A stretch of 64,000 nucleotides of DNA from Auricularia sp. M13 (taxonomy: Eukaryota; Basidiomycota; Agaricomycetes; Auriculariales; Auriculariaceae): assembly GCA_037042915.1 (NCBI GenBank), contig CM073198.1:2728001-2792000 (forward strand). The letters run 5' to 3'. Numbering within the stretch: the first letter of the stretch is position 1; each line of letters opens with the position of its first letter. The notes beneath the pieces were generated by a model. That model had not been told where the DNA came from. It was given only the letters and a program-made list of their open reading frames with translations, and made no database searches. Positions 22,224-33,414 of the stretch are shown in pieces. The position numbers and the translations under genes were made by a program.

Positions 22224-25200
22224 TCATCGACCCCAGTTGAGGAAGTCGGAAGACGCGTCCTGGTCAATCGACACCGTGTCCGGGGCGTCGTCGCTCGATG
22301 ACTGTTGGGTCTCGAACGACATGCGGCCTAGGTCGAGGAAGCTATCTTCGTCATAACGCGCAGCTGGTTGCGGTCGTCGGGGTCGTTTTCTGTCTCGCCG
22401 TCGAGGCGGGTGGGGAGGGTACAGCTTGTGTTGGCGTCAGCGGAGGGGCGTCAAATGCGGTTGGTGCGGTTTCGTGCGCTGGACCGCGACGCTAGCGCCG
22501 ACGCTGTCGAACGTGTCGTCGTTCTCGAAATCCAGGAACGACGGCTTCTTCAGTATAGACCGTTTGCGCGACACGGGCGGCGGGCCAGAGCCAGAAGGCG
22601 TCGCGGGCTCGATGGAAGACCCGCCACTCGCAGTAGAAGCCTTCGACATTGGTCGCGATTTTGCGCTAAGCAAAGCGGCGTTGCCACGCACTCCGCTGGT
22701 GTGTGAGCGTAACGCGGAGTCGGAGCGCACGGAGCTCGCAATAAGCGATGGGCGGCGCGAAGTTCTCGGAGGCGGTGGAAGTGAATTGAGCAGGCCCTGG
22801 CGGCTCGCTTCTCCTATGAACGAGCCTCCGCGCGCACGCCCCATACTCAGGGACTGCGGCTTCCTAGGAGGCATCGGTGCAAGAGCAAGCCCACCACCGA
22901 AGCCCACAGGAGTCGACAACAGTTCAAGATCATCGGGTCGACTGCTGCCAATAAGAGACACAGCGCGAGACGGCGGCATAGAATTCGATCCAGCCTCGTT
23001 GTGCGGTCGAGGGCGCCGGGTGGGGGAGCTAGGCGTGCTCTTGCTAGGCATCCGGGAGCTCGAGTCCGACGGTGCCGAGCTCGAATCGCCCGGCTTCGCC
23101 TCAACGTCAGACACCATGGCAGACGCTGTGCCCCAGCTCGACGCCAACTCCTCCGGCGGTACGATATGTTGAATGATATCGCTCCCCCGACGGAAATTGA
23201 CGCCACTTCCTCGCCGACTTTTCGGACTGCTGACCTCATGCGACGTCGAAGAGCGATGCACCGACTCCGAGTCGTCGAAAAACGTCGAAATTGCAGGCGA
23301 CGCGGGTCGGCCGCCGCTAGTGACGCTAGGCCGGCGGTTCGCCTTATCGCGGCCCGCCTTGACGGTCGTAGTGGGTGTCTCCTCATCCTTCTCCCGGTCT
23401 CGCTCTCGTGACGGCACCAGCGTCAGGAAGGTCGAAGATGACCCGCCTTGCAGCTGGCCTTCCACCTCGCGCGCTCGGCTACCGGAGCGACGCTTCAGTG
23501 ACCAGGAGGAAAGCAAACTCGGACCCGTAGTGGGCGAGGTACCTGCGCCGCAAAAGCGTTAGCGTAATGAAGGAACGGGCACGTGGGAGCCCTGGCACAA
23601 AAGTCAAATAAGAACACGTACCAGGCGTGGGAGGCTGGGGTACGACCTGTCTAGGGACGGGTGGTATGGCAACGTTGTGCAAGGAGCGCTGTTTGCGTAT
23701 GAGCTTCGGCGCGTCGGAGCGCTGCGTGGTCCCTCCAACCCATACTGTCGACTTGATCGTGACGGCGCTCAGGGCTGAAGACGTGCTAGAATCCACTCTA
23801 TGCCGCGTCGTGCCAGGGAGGAATGATTGTGATGTCGACTTGCGAAGAGGATGCGGTGGATGTGGTTGTTGCTGTTGAGCCTGAACAGTCGACGCGTTTG
23901 ATGTCCTCCGTGAATGATCGATGACAGAGATACTGCCCCGCGGCGTGCTGGTGTCATCGTTGAACAGCCGCGCAAACGATGAGTTCTCCTTTCCCGAGCC
24001 AGGAAAAGAGTACGAGTTGTCGCTGGTGGCAGGCCGCACAGGGGACTTGAGTCGCCTGACAGCTGGGTTGCTGGCGACCGAAGAGGCCTCCGATTTGTCG
24101 CTATCTGGAACCGTAGCGAACAGAAGCGACGACGACTCGGAACTCGAGACGCGAGGGCTCAGGCCGGGGCTGCTAGAGCGCCCTGACATCGAGCGCTGCA
24201 GATTTGCGTCCGGCACCGCAGTCCCAAGCACCGAAGTGGGACTCGGTAACACAGGGCTCAGGGCACGTTCTCTCCGCGGCGAGGGATGGCTGGCGGTCGT
24301 GACCGACAGCCCCTGTGCGGTGGACGGGCGGTCGGTTTGTATGCGCGGCTGCCCTAGCAATCCGTTCCCATTTGGGTGTTGGCTTGTTGGGCTGGTCTGC
24401 GGGCGCTCGTGGTGAGAGTGTTGCGTCTTCAGCACAGGGACGGGCGGCAAGGACTGAGTGGGCGGCAGTGTGGGCAGCAGCTTGCGGAGGGTATTGGGGC
24501 TTGTCGTGACCGGGGCACCGGCCCGTTTCTTCGCGGTCTCGCCGACGGTCTGCGAACGCGCTCGTGTCACCGTCGGCGGCGACGTTGGCGGCGACGGTAA
24601 GGGCGACGACGGCGGTAGCGCTCGCGCAAGAGGGACCACCGCAGACGCTGTGCGCGCCCGCACAACCGAGGGAGAGTGCGGACCGGGCGTTATGGACAAG
24701 GCATTGTTCTGCAAATCCGCAGCCGGAGACGGGACCGGTTTGGAGGACGAGCCGGCGTTTGCGACCGCGTCGAGGATGGAGGAGAAGTCGTCGGACGTCC
24801 TAGGCGACCTGAATGGCATGTCGCGGCCGAGGTTACTCCAGCCGCCTATACAGAATGGGACGAAAAAACGGGGACGCACCGAGCGAGCTTGGGCAGCTGC
24901 ATGTCGATGGACGAGCGCGAGCGCGCATGCCAGCTGCTGCGCGCCGGCTCCTTCTTGGCGGGCTCGCTGTGGGCGACGCCGACGGGCAGAAGCTGCGACG
25001 GGGCCTTTCCGCGGTACTGACTTGAGTCAATGCGCTTGCGTTGAAACATGTTTCCTGTCGATCCGCCAGCGCCTTCAGTGGCCGTGGGTGGCGTCAAGGG
25101 CAGCGCAGGCAGGTCGCGCTCGTGCTCGCGCTCGCGTCGCTGCCCGCTGTCCGACTTGGAGCGCGGGAAGTCTGGCCGCCCGCCGCCGGACGCCGCGCCG

Positions 25201-25601
25201 GCCAGCGCAGAGTGCGAGAGGCCCAGCGTGGGCAACGGCGGCGGCGAGACGGAGTGCTTGTAGCGCTGCGCAAACGGGTCGTCCTCGAGCGAGTACTGCG
25301 GAATGGGGTCGTTGCCCGCGTCCTGGCCAAACTGCTTGGCGTGCTTGGACGCCGACGCCCGCGAGCCGAAGCCAAAGGCGCTCGCAAACGCCGCAGAGAG
25401 CTTGGAGGACGTCTTGAGCGGGCGCGGCGAGTGTGCGGTCGCTGGCGCGGCCATGGGGACGGGCGGGGGTGAGTGCGGCGGGACGCTCTGGGCGCTGGAC
25501 GAGGCGGCGGAGGCCCTAGACGACGACGGCTTCAACCAGTGTTTGAGCGAGCGCGGCGAGCCGGTGTGGTGAGTGGTCGCTTTGTCGAGGACTCCCTTCA
25601 T
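22224..25601 (-). CDS. Large Ser/Pro-rich, probably disordered protein
   Basis: 1053 residues in four exons (24880-25601, 23622-24808, 22491-23542, 22224-22424). It begins MKGVLDKATTHHTGSPRS, the only ATG in frame after the stop of the gene upstream. The protein is dominated by Ser, Pro, Thr and Arg, with many SP and RxxS sites that kinases could use. Short conserved-looking islands include STVWVGG, KLIRKQRSLHNVAIPP, KRSILKKPSFLDFENDD and the end SFLDLGRMSFETQQ...DFLNWGR. The stop at 22437 in the third exon lies in a 66-nt intron, and the frame resumes beyond it. No enzyme domain is visible. A scaffold or signalling role is a guess. Confidence 0.65.
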
Positions 25602-25679
25602 AAAGGGGGAGAGCGACTCCGACCAAACAACATCCAACTACTGCCACTAGCCATAGTCCTCGAATAAATTAACAGAATA

Positions 25680-26695
25680 CTACCTAGCAACCAACGGCCG
25701 TCCCTCCTCCACGTCGCCCGCGTCAAACAGCTCCTCCTCGGGCATGTCTATGTCCAGCGAGTAGCCCCGCTGCTGCGCCCGGCTCAGGTCGATCGGCTTG
25801 GGGCGCGAGAATATTGAGCGCCCTGACCTGGAAACCAGTGGCGTCAGTATTTCAGGGGCCGGTGCAAATCTGGAATCTCAGAATGCAAAAGCGTGCAGCC
25901 GAGATCTCTTGCGGTCATGAAAAAAGAAGGCCCGCGTGCAGGGACCAAGCAGTGCTCCGGCGACGGCGTTGGCAAACTCTGAACTTACTTTCGCATGACG
26001 GTTGCCAGCCGGCCGAACTGCAACACGTTTCGTGCGACGAGCAACAACGTATCCAGCAGCTCCTCCTCCTTGGACGTCGTCGAGCCGCAGCCCGAGACGG
26101 CGAGCACGAGCAGGGTCAGGGCGCAGAACATGGTGAGCGCCAGGTCGATCGTATTGAAAGGGGATTGCCAGAATCGCTGTCAGTATCCGTATCAGCACTC
26201 GGGCTTCAGCAAATACAGTAAATAGGTAAATGTGACGTACGCGTCCAAAGGCGACGAAACGCGTGCACACTTCCGCAATCATCGCCGTGTTGACTATTAT
26301 TTCGAGGATATAAAACGCGAGAGACGGACACGCGCCGGCGCTCGCGCTCAGGCTGAGGACGACGGTGGTGATGGAGAGCGCAGCCATGAAGAGATAGAGG
26401 AAGATGTATGCGCGCGAGTGCACGAAGCGGTTGGCGATGTTCTGGGCGATTTCTTGTCGGGTGAGCGTGTACTGCGAGCGCAGCGGTCTGAAGGGCATGG
26501 TGAGCGCAAGCAGGACGTGTACGGCAGCGGTTGGGCGGTGACATACATCGCCGCAGTACTTGGCGCGCCGGCCGGCGGCAGCTCGTCCAGCTCGTCGTGC
26601 CCGTCGTCCGACCCGTGGTCCTCGAGCCGGATCTCGCGCCCGGAAGCGTATCTCGCCCGGCGCGCGTCGACGTCGCTGTCTTGTGGCGCTGCCAT
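25680..26695 (-). CDS. Four-helix voltage-sensor-like membrane protein without a pore
   Basis: 243 residues in four exons (26547-26695, 26241-26487, 25989-26176, 25680-25827). Four hydrophobic helices match the S1-S4 part of the ion-transport fold: IFLYLFMAALSITTVVLSL, FYILEIIVNTAMIAEVCTRF, then FGRRFWQSPFNTIDLALTM with LTLLVLAV, and DTLLLVARNVLQFGRLATVM. The segment VAFGRRFWQSPFNTIDLAL is the classic S2-S3 link of voltage-gated channels. The fourth helix has fewer positive residues (Arg, Arg, Arg-Lys) at wider spacing than a classic S4. There is no S5-pore-S6. An acidic tail follows. It may be a voltage-sensing or proton-conducting protein; the function is not known. Confidence 0.75.
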
Positions 26696-27203
26696 GCTGT
26701 CGCGACGAGCAGAGACTTGCGCGGAAGAATCCGAACGACACGGCTCGAACTCTTCCAGCCTCGTGCCCTAACGATCCACAGACGTCGACGCGTGTTCTAG
26801 TGCGTTAAGCACGGTCTCACTGTGCATGGCGTACTTGTATGGGCCCTTCTTGACATGGACAGCGTTGCCTGTTTTGTCTTACGCGCCGTAGCTTTCACTT
26901 TGTAGCATTGCTACACTGGTTGACAGCCTCCAAAGGCTCCTAGCTCTGTACAATGGGGATGTACGTCAATAAAGAGCATCAGTGCGGGCACGGGCAGCGA
27001 TTATGTTCAGTCGCGCCAGGGTCTCATTCCCGCTACTAGATCACGCTTTTGACGCGTCGTTCGTATCTCTGGACGTGTTCAGCGCGTTCATGCCGCAATT
27101 CAGCGCTGCAGCAATATTGGACTGTATAATGACTTGCACAGAGCGTCATGAAGTTCCGGCGCGCGGAGTCCGATGTTGTGGCACACCTCTCGCGTCTCAT
27201 CCC
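26696..27203. promoter_or_regulatory. Divergent intergenic region between voltage-sensor gene and BDP1
   Basis: 508 bp separate the two start codons. An open frame continuous with BDP1 extends upstream to 26982, but its translation has no resemblance to the family, so the ATG at 27204 is preferred. No clear TATA box is seen. Confidence 0.4.
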
Positions 27204-28893
27204 ATGTCTTCTCCTGCACCGAATGAATCTGCGCAGAAGGACGCGTCGCCAGATCCGTTCATCCGGCCGCTGCGCAAACGCAAGGTCGTCGACTACGCAG
27301 ACGACGATGAGGACGAGCACGAGCCGAAGCGCGCGCGCGGCCGCAAGTCGCGTCAGGTGGCCGAGGATTCAGACGACGACAAGCACGACAGCGACGACAA
27401 GCATGACAGCGACGGCGAGGCTCCTGCGCCGGCCAAGACGCCGGCGAAGAAGGCTCCTGCGAAGCGTGCGCCGAAGCTCAACGCTGCTATTCGGAGCAAG
27501 GGCAAGCCCCAGGCGAAGAAGACTCAGACCGTTGACTCGGACGATGACGACGGCTCTTCGGCCGCATCGGAGGACGAGGACCGGCCTTCGACTTCGAAGC
27601 GCAAGGGCAAAGCGACTGTGAAGTCCAAATCCAAATCCAAATCCAAATCCAAGAAGGCCAAAGACGACTCCGAGTCCTCGGCCTCCGCCACAGACAACGA
27701 CGACGAGCCCGCTCCCAAGAAGCCAAAACGCACGCGCAAACCAAGAGCACCCAAACCTGCCGCGGAAGACGGCGAGGAGGCCCCAAAACGACGCGGCCGC
27801 AAGAAGGCGACGTTCCCCGAGCCAGCCATCGCGCACGACGCGGACGGGCGCGCGTCGCTCGACCCGACCATGGCCACCATGGCAGACATCTGCGCGGACC
27901 CGGGCGTCGGCCGGCTCAGCACGCGCTACGAGCTCATCCAGGAGTCGTTCACGACGGAGAAGCAGCGCCGCAAGGAGCGCCGCAGCGAGATGCACGCACG
28001 TGCGATGAAACGGCTGTACGGCGAGCCGGTCGACGGCGAGCCCTCCTCCGCCGTGCATGTGAAGCTATCGCTCAAGGAGACCGAGGACGAGGACGGCACG
28101 AATCGCGACGACTTTGACTACGACCAGGCTGTCAATGTCAGCGGGCACCATGCCGCCCAGGTCCGCATTGGTCCTAATGGCGAAGTCATCATCGACGAGG
28201 AGAGCTTGCAAGTCGATCGGTCTGCGGCGCCCGAGCACCAGGTCGACGAGGATGCCATGGTTCATATTGAGGAGAACGACTTCTCGCGCTTTGTCAACCA
28301 GGCGACGTACTCGCGGAAGGTCTCTGGAGCGCGCTGGACTAAGGAGGAGACCGAACTCTTTTATCATGTGCGTACTATCCTTGTCTAACGGCAGGCCGCT
28401 GACGCTGGATGCAGGCCCTTCAACAGTTCGGTTCGGATTTCACGTCTATAGCGCTTATGCTGGGGACCCGTCCACGAAATCAGATCAAGCAGAAATTCAA
28501 TCGCGAAGACAAGATCAACCCAGACCGTATTACCTGGGCTCTGAAGAATCGTATTCCCATCGGTGAGACACCCATCGAATCTCGCGCAAGCTCTTCATTG
28601 GCTAACACATTCACCAAGACATTGAAACTCTGTCGAAGAAGACGGGCAAGTCTTTCGACGGTCCGGTCCCTCAATACGGGCCATCGGCAGAGCAGCTTGC
28701 GGAAGCAGCAGCTCGCGCTACCCCCGCAGCGTCGTCGCGCAAGCATACGCCAGGTTCAAATCGCGATGCAAGCGAAGCACCGAGCGCTGCGTCTGGCAGC
28801 AAACGCGGCGGACGAAAGAAGGGCAATGCTCTTCCTGAAGGACTGGAAGTCTTGGGCAGCATTGATGACTACGTCGACAAGGATGACGATTAA
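27204..28893 (+). CDS. BDP1: TFIIIB subunit Bdp1 (B'')
   Basis: 528 residues in three exons (27204-28367, 28415-28562, 28619-28893). Bdp1 joins TBP and Brf1 at RNA polymerase III promoters and helps open DNA. The diagnostic part is the extended SANT/Myb domain: SGARWTKEETELFYH|ALQQFGSDFTSIALMLG, then RPRNQIKQKFNREDKINPDR and the following helix. A short conserved segment precedes it (ENDFSRFVNQATYSRKVSG). The N-terminal half is highly charged and rich in Lys, Ser and Asp, with a TCCAAA hexamer repeat encoding KSKSKSKS. The protein ends DDYVDKDDD. Confidence 0.92.
27624..27653 (+). repeat. TCCAAA hexamer repeat inside BDP1
   Basis: Five units in frame encode an alternating Lys-Ser run in the charged N-terminal half of Bdp1. 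Such coding microsatellites often vary in copy number between strains. Confidence 0.8.
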
Positions 28894-29132
28894 CCCGCCC
28901 TCTTCATTAGCAGTTTCTTCCTCTGCTCTCCGCCGCATTCGGCATATGGTATTCCCTACTTATTTCCTTGCACTGCGCGTATAGCTATCTGCTCAACTCT
29001 AATAAGATACGCTCTTCGCACCAAGATACACAGCAGCCATCACTATGCATGGAAAGGAATGTTATATTATCCCAGAAGGTGTTCCGTGTCTCGCTTAGCA
29101 GTAGTACAATGACGAAAAATGGGGGCGACCTC

Positions 29133-32100
29133 TCAATCCTCTTCTGCGTGGTATCCCGCGCGGCGCATAGCGCCCAAGCGGTGGCGGGCGGCGCCCAGCT
29201 CCTTCTCGAGCCGGAGGATCTCGACCTGCTGCTCCATCTCGCGCACCTTGAACTCGTGCGGCGCCCACTGGTCGGGGTGGAAGTCCTGGTCCTCCAGCTG
29301 CTTCGCGGTGATGGCCTTGACCTGGCGCACGAGCGCTTTGCACGCCTCGGTGACGGCCTTGGCTGCGAGCTCTAGACGGTCTTGCGTCTTGGACATCAGG
29401 TTGGCCTTGACGCGCGATGCGGCGACGAGCTGCGCAGTGGCAGCGGCGACCTCGTTTGACGCGACGATGAGCTGCTCGAGCGAGTGCGTGCCGGAGAGGA
29501 CGCCGTCCGCGGCCTCAATGAGCAAGTTCGTGGCGAATGCAACGGCCTTGGCGGCCGAGATGAGGCCCTCCGTCCAGCGGTTGTTGCGCTTGTAGAACTG
29601 CTGCGTCGTGCTCGAGCCCTTGCCCTGCGCGACGATCTCCTGCTGCGAGTCCGTCGCGGCCTTGATGAGCCGCGCAATGGCGCTCGTGATCGCCATCGCA
29701 GCCTGCAGGATCGAGTCGTGCACCTGGATGTCGAGTGTGCTGTACCGCGACGAGTCACGCGGACGCGACATAAGCGCCTGCAAGCGCTGCGTAGCCTCCT
29801 CGATTGCACGCGCCGCGCCGACCATCTCGCGCTCGACAATGTCGCCGATGTCGCCATTGGCCTGCGCAAGGCCGGCACCCTTACCCTTCGGCACAAGCTT
29901 GTCGACAACCTCTGACAGCTTCGACAAGGCACCCCGGACTTCAACGTTGTTGCGCAGAACAACTTCCTGCCGCTGCTGCAGTGACGTGACCAGGTCCAAC
30001 TTGTAGGACTGCAGGTTCAGGAAGCAGCGCAGCGCAACATCTCCCGCGCCTTTCGCGACCGCCACCAACTTGTCCGACGCCTCGTCACCCTCCGTCAAGC
30101 GGGTAATGCCCTTGGAATTGAGCAACACCTCGGACATGACCTGCGCGAACTCGTTCGCGGCCTTGATGACATCTACGTGGTCGCCACCAGGTTCCTGCGC
30201 GATGTAAAGATTGAAGATCGACGCGAATTCGGTCGCATTATTGGTGGCCTTTTCGATGATAGAAAGGGTGAACTCTGGCGTCGCGTTCGTGTGACCGCTG
30301 CTTGCAGGAGATTCAAGCTCGTAGATAGCGTCATCGACCTTCTGTACACAAGCCTGGAGGATGGAATCTATGACGAAAATGAGCCGTGCGCGCATGCAGT
30401 CATACTCTAAACTCGCCAATAATTGTATTGAGCTTCTTGCGGTTATCCAGGATGAGCGTGTCGATTTGGGCGGTAGTGGCTTGGTCAGTGAGGCCGTGGA
30501 GCTATATGCCGTTAACACGACGGCAAAGGGTTATGCATGCCGCGGCGACTGACCTGCTGCATCTCCGCCATTTGCTGCAGCGTGCTATCGACCTCTTCGT
30601 GCAAGATCTGAATCTCCTGCTCCTTCTCCTCCCGAACACGGTCCGCCTCCAACCGTGCGTCATCGACGCGGCGAAGTAGGTCGTCAATTTGGATCTGCTT
30701 GGCCTACAAACGGTATGAGAACAACTCGCGACGTCACTTGGGCGCCCTTACGCGAAGGGAGTCCTCGAGTTCCTGAATCTGCCGGTTGAACTTGCTCATA
30801 ACGGTGGACACTTCTGAGCTCTTCGACCTAGAAGCGTCTTCGGCACGCTCGTTGGCGAAGTCGAGTTCGCGTCGTAAGCGTTCTACCTCGTCCTTGTGAC
30901 TCTGGAACTTGTTCAGCAGCTGTGATAAAAGTTGGTCATAGCGTACGCACGGCCTTCTGACGGTCAACCTCAAAGCGGGCACGATCGCGTTCGCGAATCA
31001 TATCTGCGAGCTCGATATTCTTCGCTTTCACATCGCGCTCCATGCGTTCCATCTTGTCAATGGCTTCCTGCGCAGAATTGGCCTTGAGTTGCATCTGCTT
31101 AAACTTGGATAACATGTCGAGGTGTTCCGTCCGGAGTTGGCTATACAACTTCGCCAGCGCTTCATACTTGTTGCGCCAAAGCGCGACTTGGTCTTGCAGT
31201 TGCCTAATGAGGTCGTCCTTGGACGCTAACTGTAGACCCACATTGGCATTCATGCCTGCCAGCTCGCCTTCGAGACTTTTCACTCGCTGAATGCCCGGTC
31301 AATGAACCGAATAGATCCCTGTAAGGGCTCGCACGTACTCGGTCGTACTGCTCAAGCAACAGCTGATCGCGCTCGTACTGGCCGCGCATGGCGAGCATCT
31401 GGCGCTCGAGTTCCTGCATTTGGGCCGCAGCCTGGTTGTTCATCTGCAGCATATGGTTCTGCATTTGATTGGCGAGCAGCTGTTCCTGCGCCAGGCGGTC
31501 TCGCTCGGCCTGCTCGCGCTGCCGCTCTTCGAACTCCCGCAGCCGCCGCGCCTCTTCTTCACGCCTGGCGCGCTCCTCTTCATCGCGCTCTTTCTGAAGT
31601 TTGGCCTGCCGCTCTTCGTACTCCTTCAGAATCCGCGCCTGTTCGGAGACGACTGCTTGATCGGGAGAGGGTGCAGGTGGCGGGCTCTTGGCGGTCCGCG
31701 TCTGCGGCCGTGCAGGCAGCTCAGGGGCAGCGCCGTTGTCTGTCAGGTTCGGGGGATCCTGCGAACCGACCGTGAGAAAGCGGAAGCAGCTACGAACGAG
31801 ACACACACCTGCCCAAGTTTCGGAACGTTTATCAGACCAGTCAGATACTTGAGATTAGAACATTCGTAATAGAATTTTCGCAGAGCATAATGCTGGGAGT
31901 TGTAACGTTGCCGCAGTGGTTCCAGGGCCTCTGCATCTCCGGTACCTGCGCCAAATTCAGCCCACTGCTCGTCATGCGGTAGAGACCGCCACGCACGGCG
32001 GAACAAAGCACGCAACATGCTGGTGATAAAGCGGTAGATGTTGTAGCTCTCCTTAACCAAGGGAACGAGAGAGGATATACGGCACTCATTGTTGTTTGAG

Positions 32101-33142
32101 TGGCGGAAGTGCGCAAAAATCAACTTCTGGAAGGAGTCAATCTGGTCTTGCAGTCCCATGAGATCGGAGATAGTCTCGTAGCTAGTATACTGTCAAGACA
32201 AGCTTGCATGTGGCAGTCAACGCACCCTTCGTTGGGATCATCAATGCCCTTCAAACTGATGTACTCCTCATACTCGAAAAGGCCGTTGAATTCGGGGCGA
32301 TGCCTGTGAAAACGAAGCTTGGCCAAAATGAACGAAACGTAGGTCCTGATGAGCTGCCCATAACCTGCGGCATGTGAGAGATCATCCACAGTATGATCAA
32401 ATGTGCTGACCTCTTTGTCCGTCGCCAACACTGCGGGCGCATGTTTCGAGCCAACCGGTTTGACTCTGGGCTTCCTTCAAAGTCTGGGGCGCTTATTTGT
32501 GAGATGTGCACGAATATGACGGCATGCACGTACGACAGGATGGCCCTCTTGCAATATCTTGTGGACCATAATGAGTGCCTTGAAAGTCTGCACTTCGTCC
32601 GACAGAATGGGCTGGACTCTAAGCCCTGTCCAGATGGATATGGACGAGTGGTAGTCCCAGGTATAGACGATGCATTCTTTAATCATGCGTGTAAGAAATT
32701 AACAAAATTTGCAAGACGTCCACGCACTTCGAACATGCTTCTGCTTTGGCGCAGTCTCCTCAGGGCTTGTGGCCTTCTTGATGTTCAGAGAAAGCTCGGC
32801 CTCCGCCTTGTCTTTATCGACCGGTCGCGTGGGGAAGTGCACCTCGTTGCCGTCGTCATCATACGTGCGCGGCGCCCTATATGCACATGCTAGTTCAAAA
32901 TAAGGGCATTGAATGGGGCGTCGAGGACGCACATAGTTGCGGGCGTGTAAGACGAAAGCACGGGCTGCGGCGAGAGGTCTGAACTTGAGCCCGATCGCGC
33001 ACAGCCGGCACCCGTCTTGGTCCCCAGTTGTACTCTCCACACCGCAGTCCTCTGACTCTGGCACCTTCGTGCTGCGGCTTTTGCTGCGGCTGGGGTCTAC
33101 TGTTAATGCCCTGCTTGGCTCTGTAACTTTACAATGGGACAT
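29133..33142 (-). CDS. SLA2: Endocytic adaptor Sla2/HIP1R (ANTH plus I/LWEQ domains)
   Basis: About 1090 residues. Sla2 links PIP2 membranes and clathrin to actin at endocytic sites. The ANTH domain begins in the exon ending at 32728 (SLNIKKATSPEETAPKQKHV) and continues CIVYTWDYHSSISIW, VHKILQEGHP and YGQLIRTYVSFILAKLRFH. A Gln/Glu-rich coiled coil fills the middle (EEERARREEEARRLREFEER). The C-terminal I/LWEQ actin-binding module lies in the 1235-nt last exon (29133-30367), with YKRNNRWTEGLISAAKAVA and LVAASRVKANLMSK. The start codon is not resolved: no ATG lies in the first recognisable exon, and 33142 is only a candidate in a possible upstream exon. One intron (30368-30416) needs a GC donor. 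Confidence 0.92.
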
Positions 33143-33414
33143 TGGTGCAGCAGCTCGCGTCGCGCATGAACTTTCTATTGGACATTGAACATGATCCTCG
33201 CGCCGCGGCCTCGGGTCTTGCGTCTATGTGTACTGGCCCTAAGGCCCCCAAAGCCAACAATGCTGGTTTCTCGGGGCTCGGTAGCTCTCAGGTTATCATG
33301 GCTCTGCTGTCTTGCGCTCGGATCGTGTACAGCATGAAATTGCACTGGCACTGCTAACGCTATGACAATGTCTACCCATCTACTCCAGCCCAAACTGTAC
33401 ACCAAGGAGAACCA

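Noticed and set aside
32885-33142. Minus-strand frame beginning MSHCKVTEPS read straight into the SLA2 ANTH domain
   Set aside because: The frame is open, but the translation between it and the ANTH domain does not resemble Sla2 and contains plausible intron signals, so I keep only the ATG as a weak candidate start.
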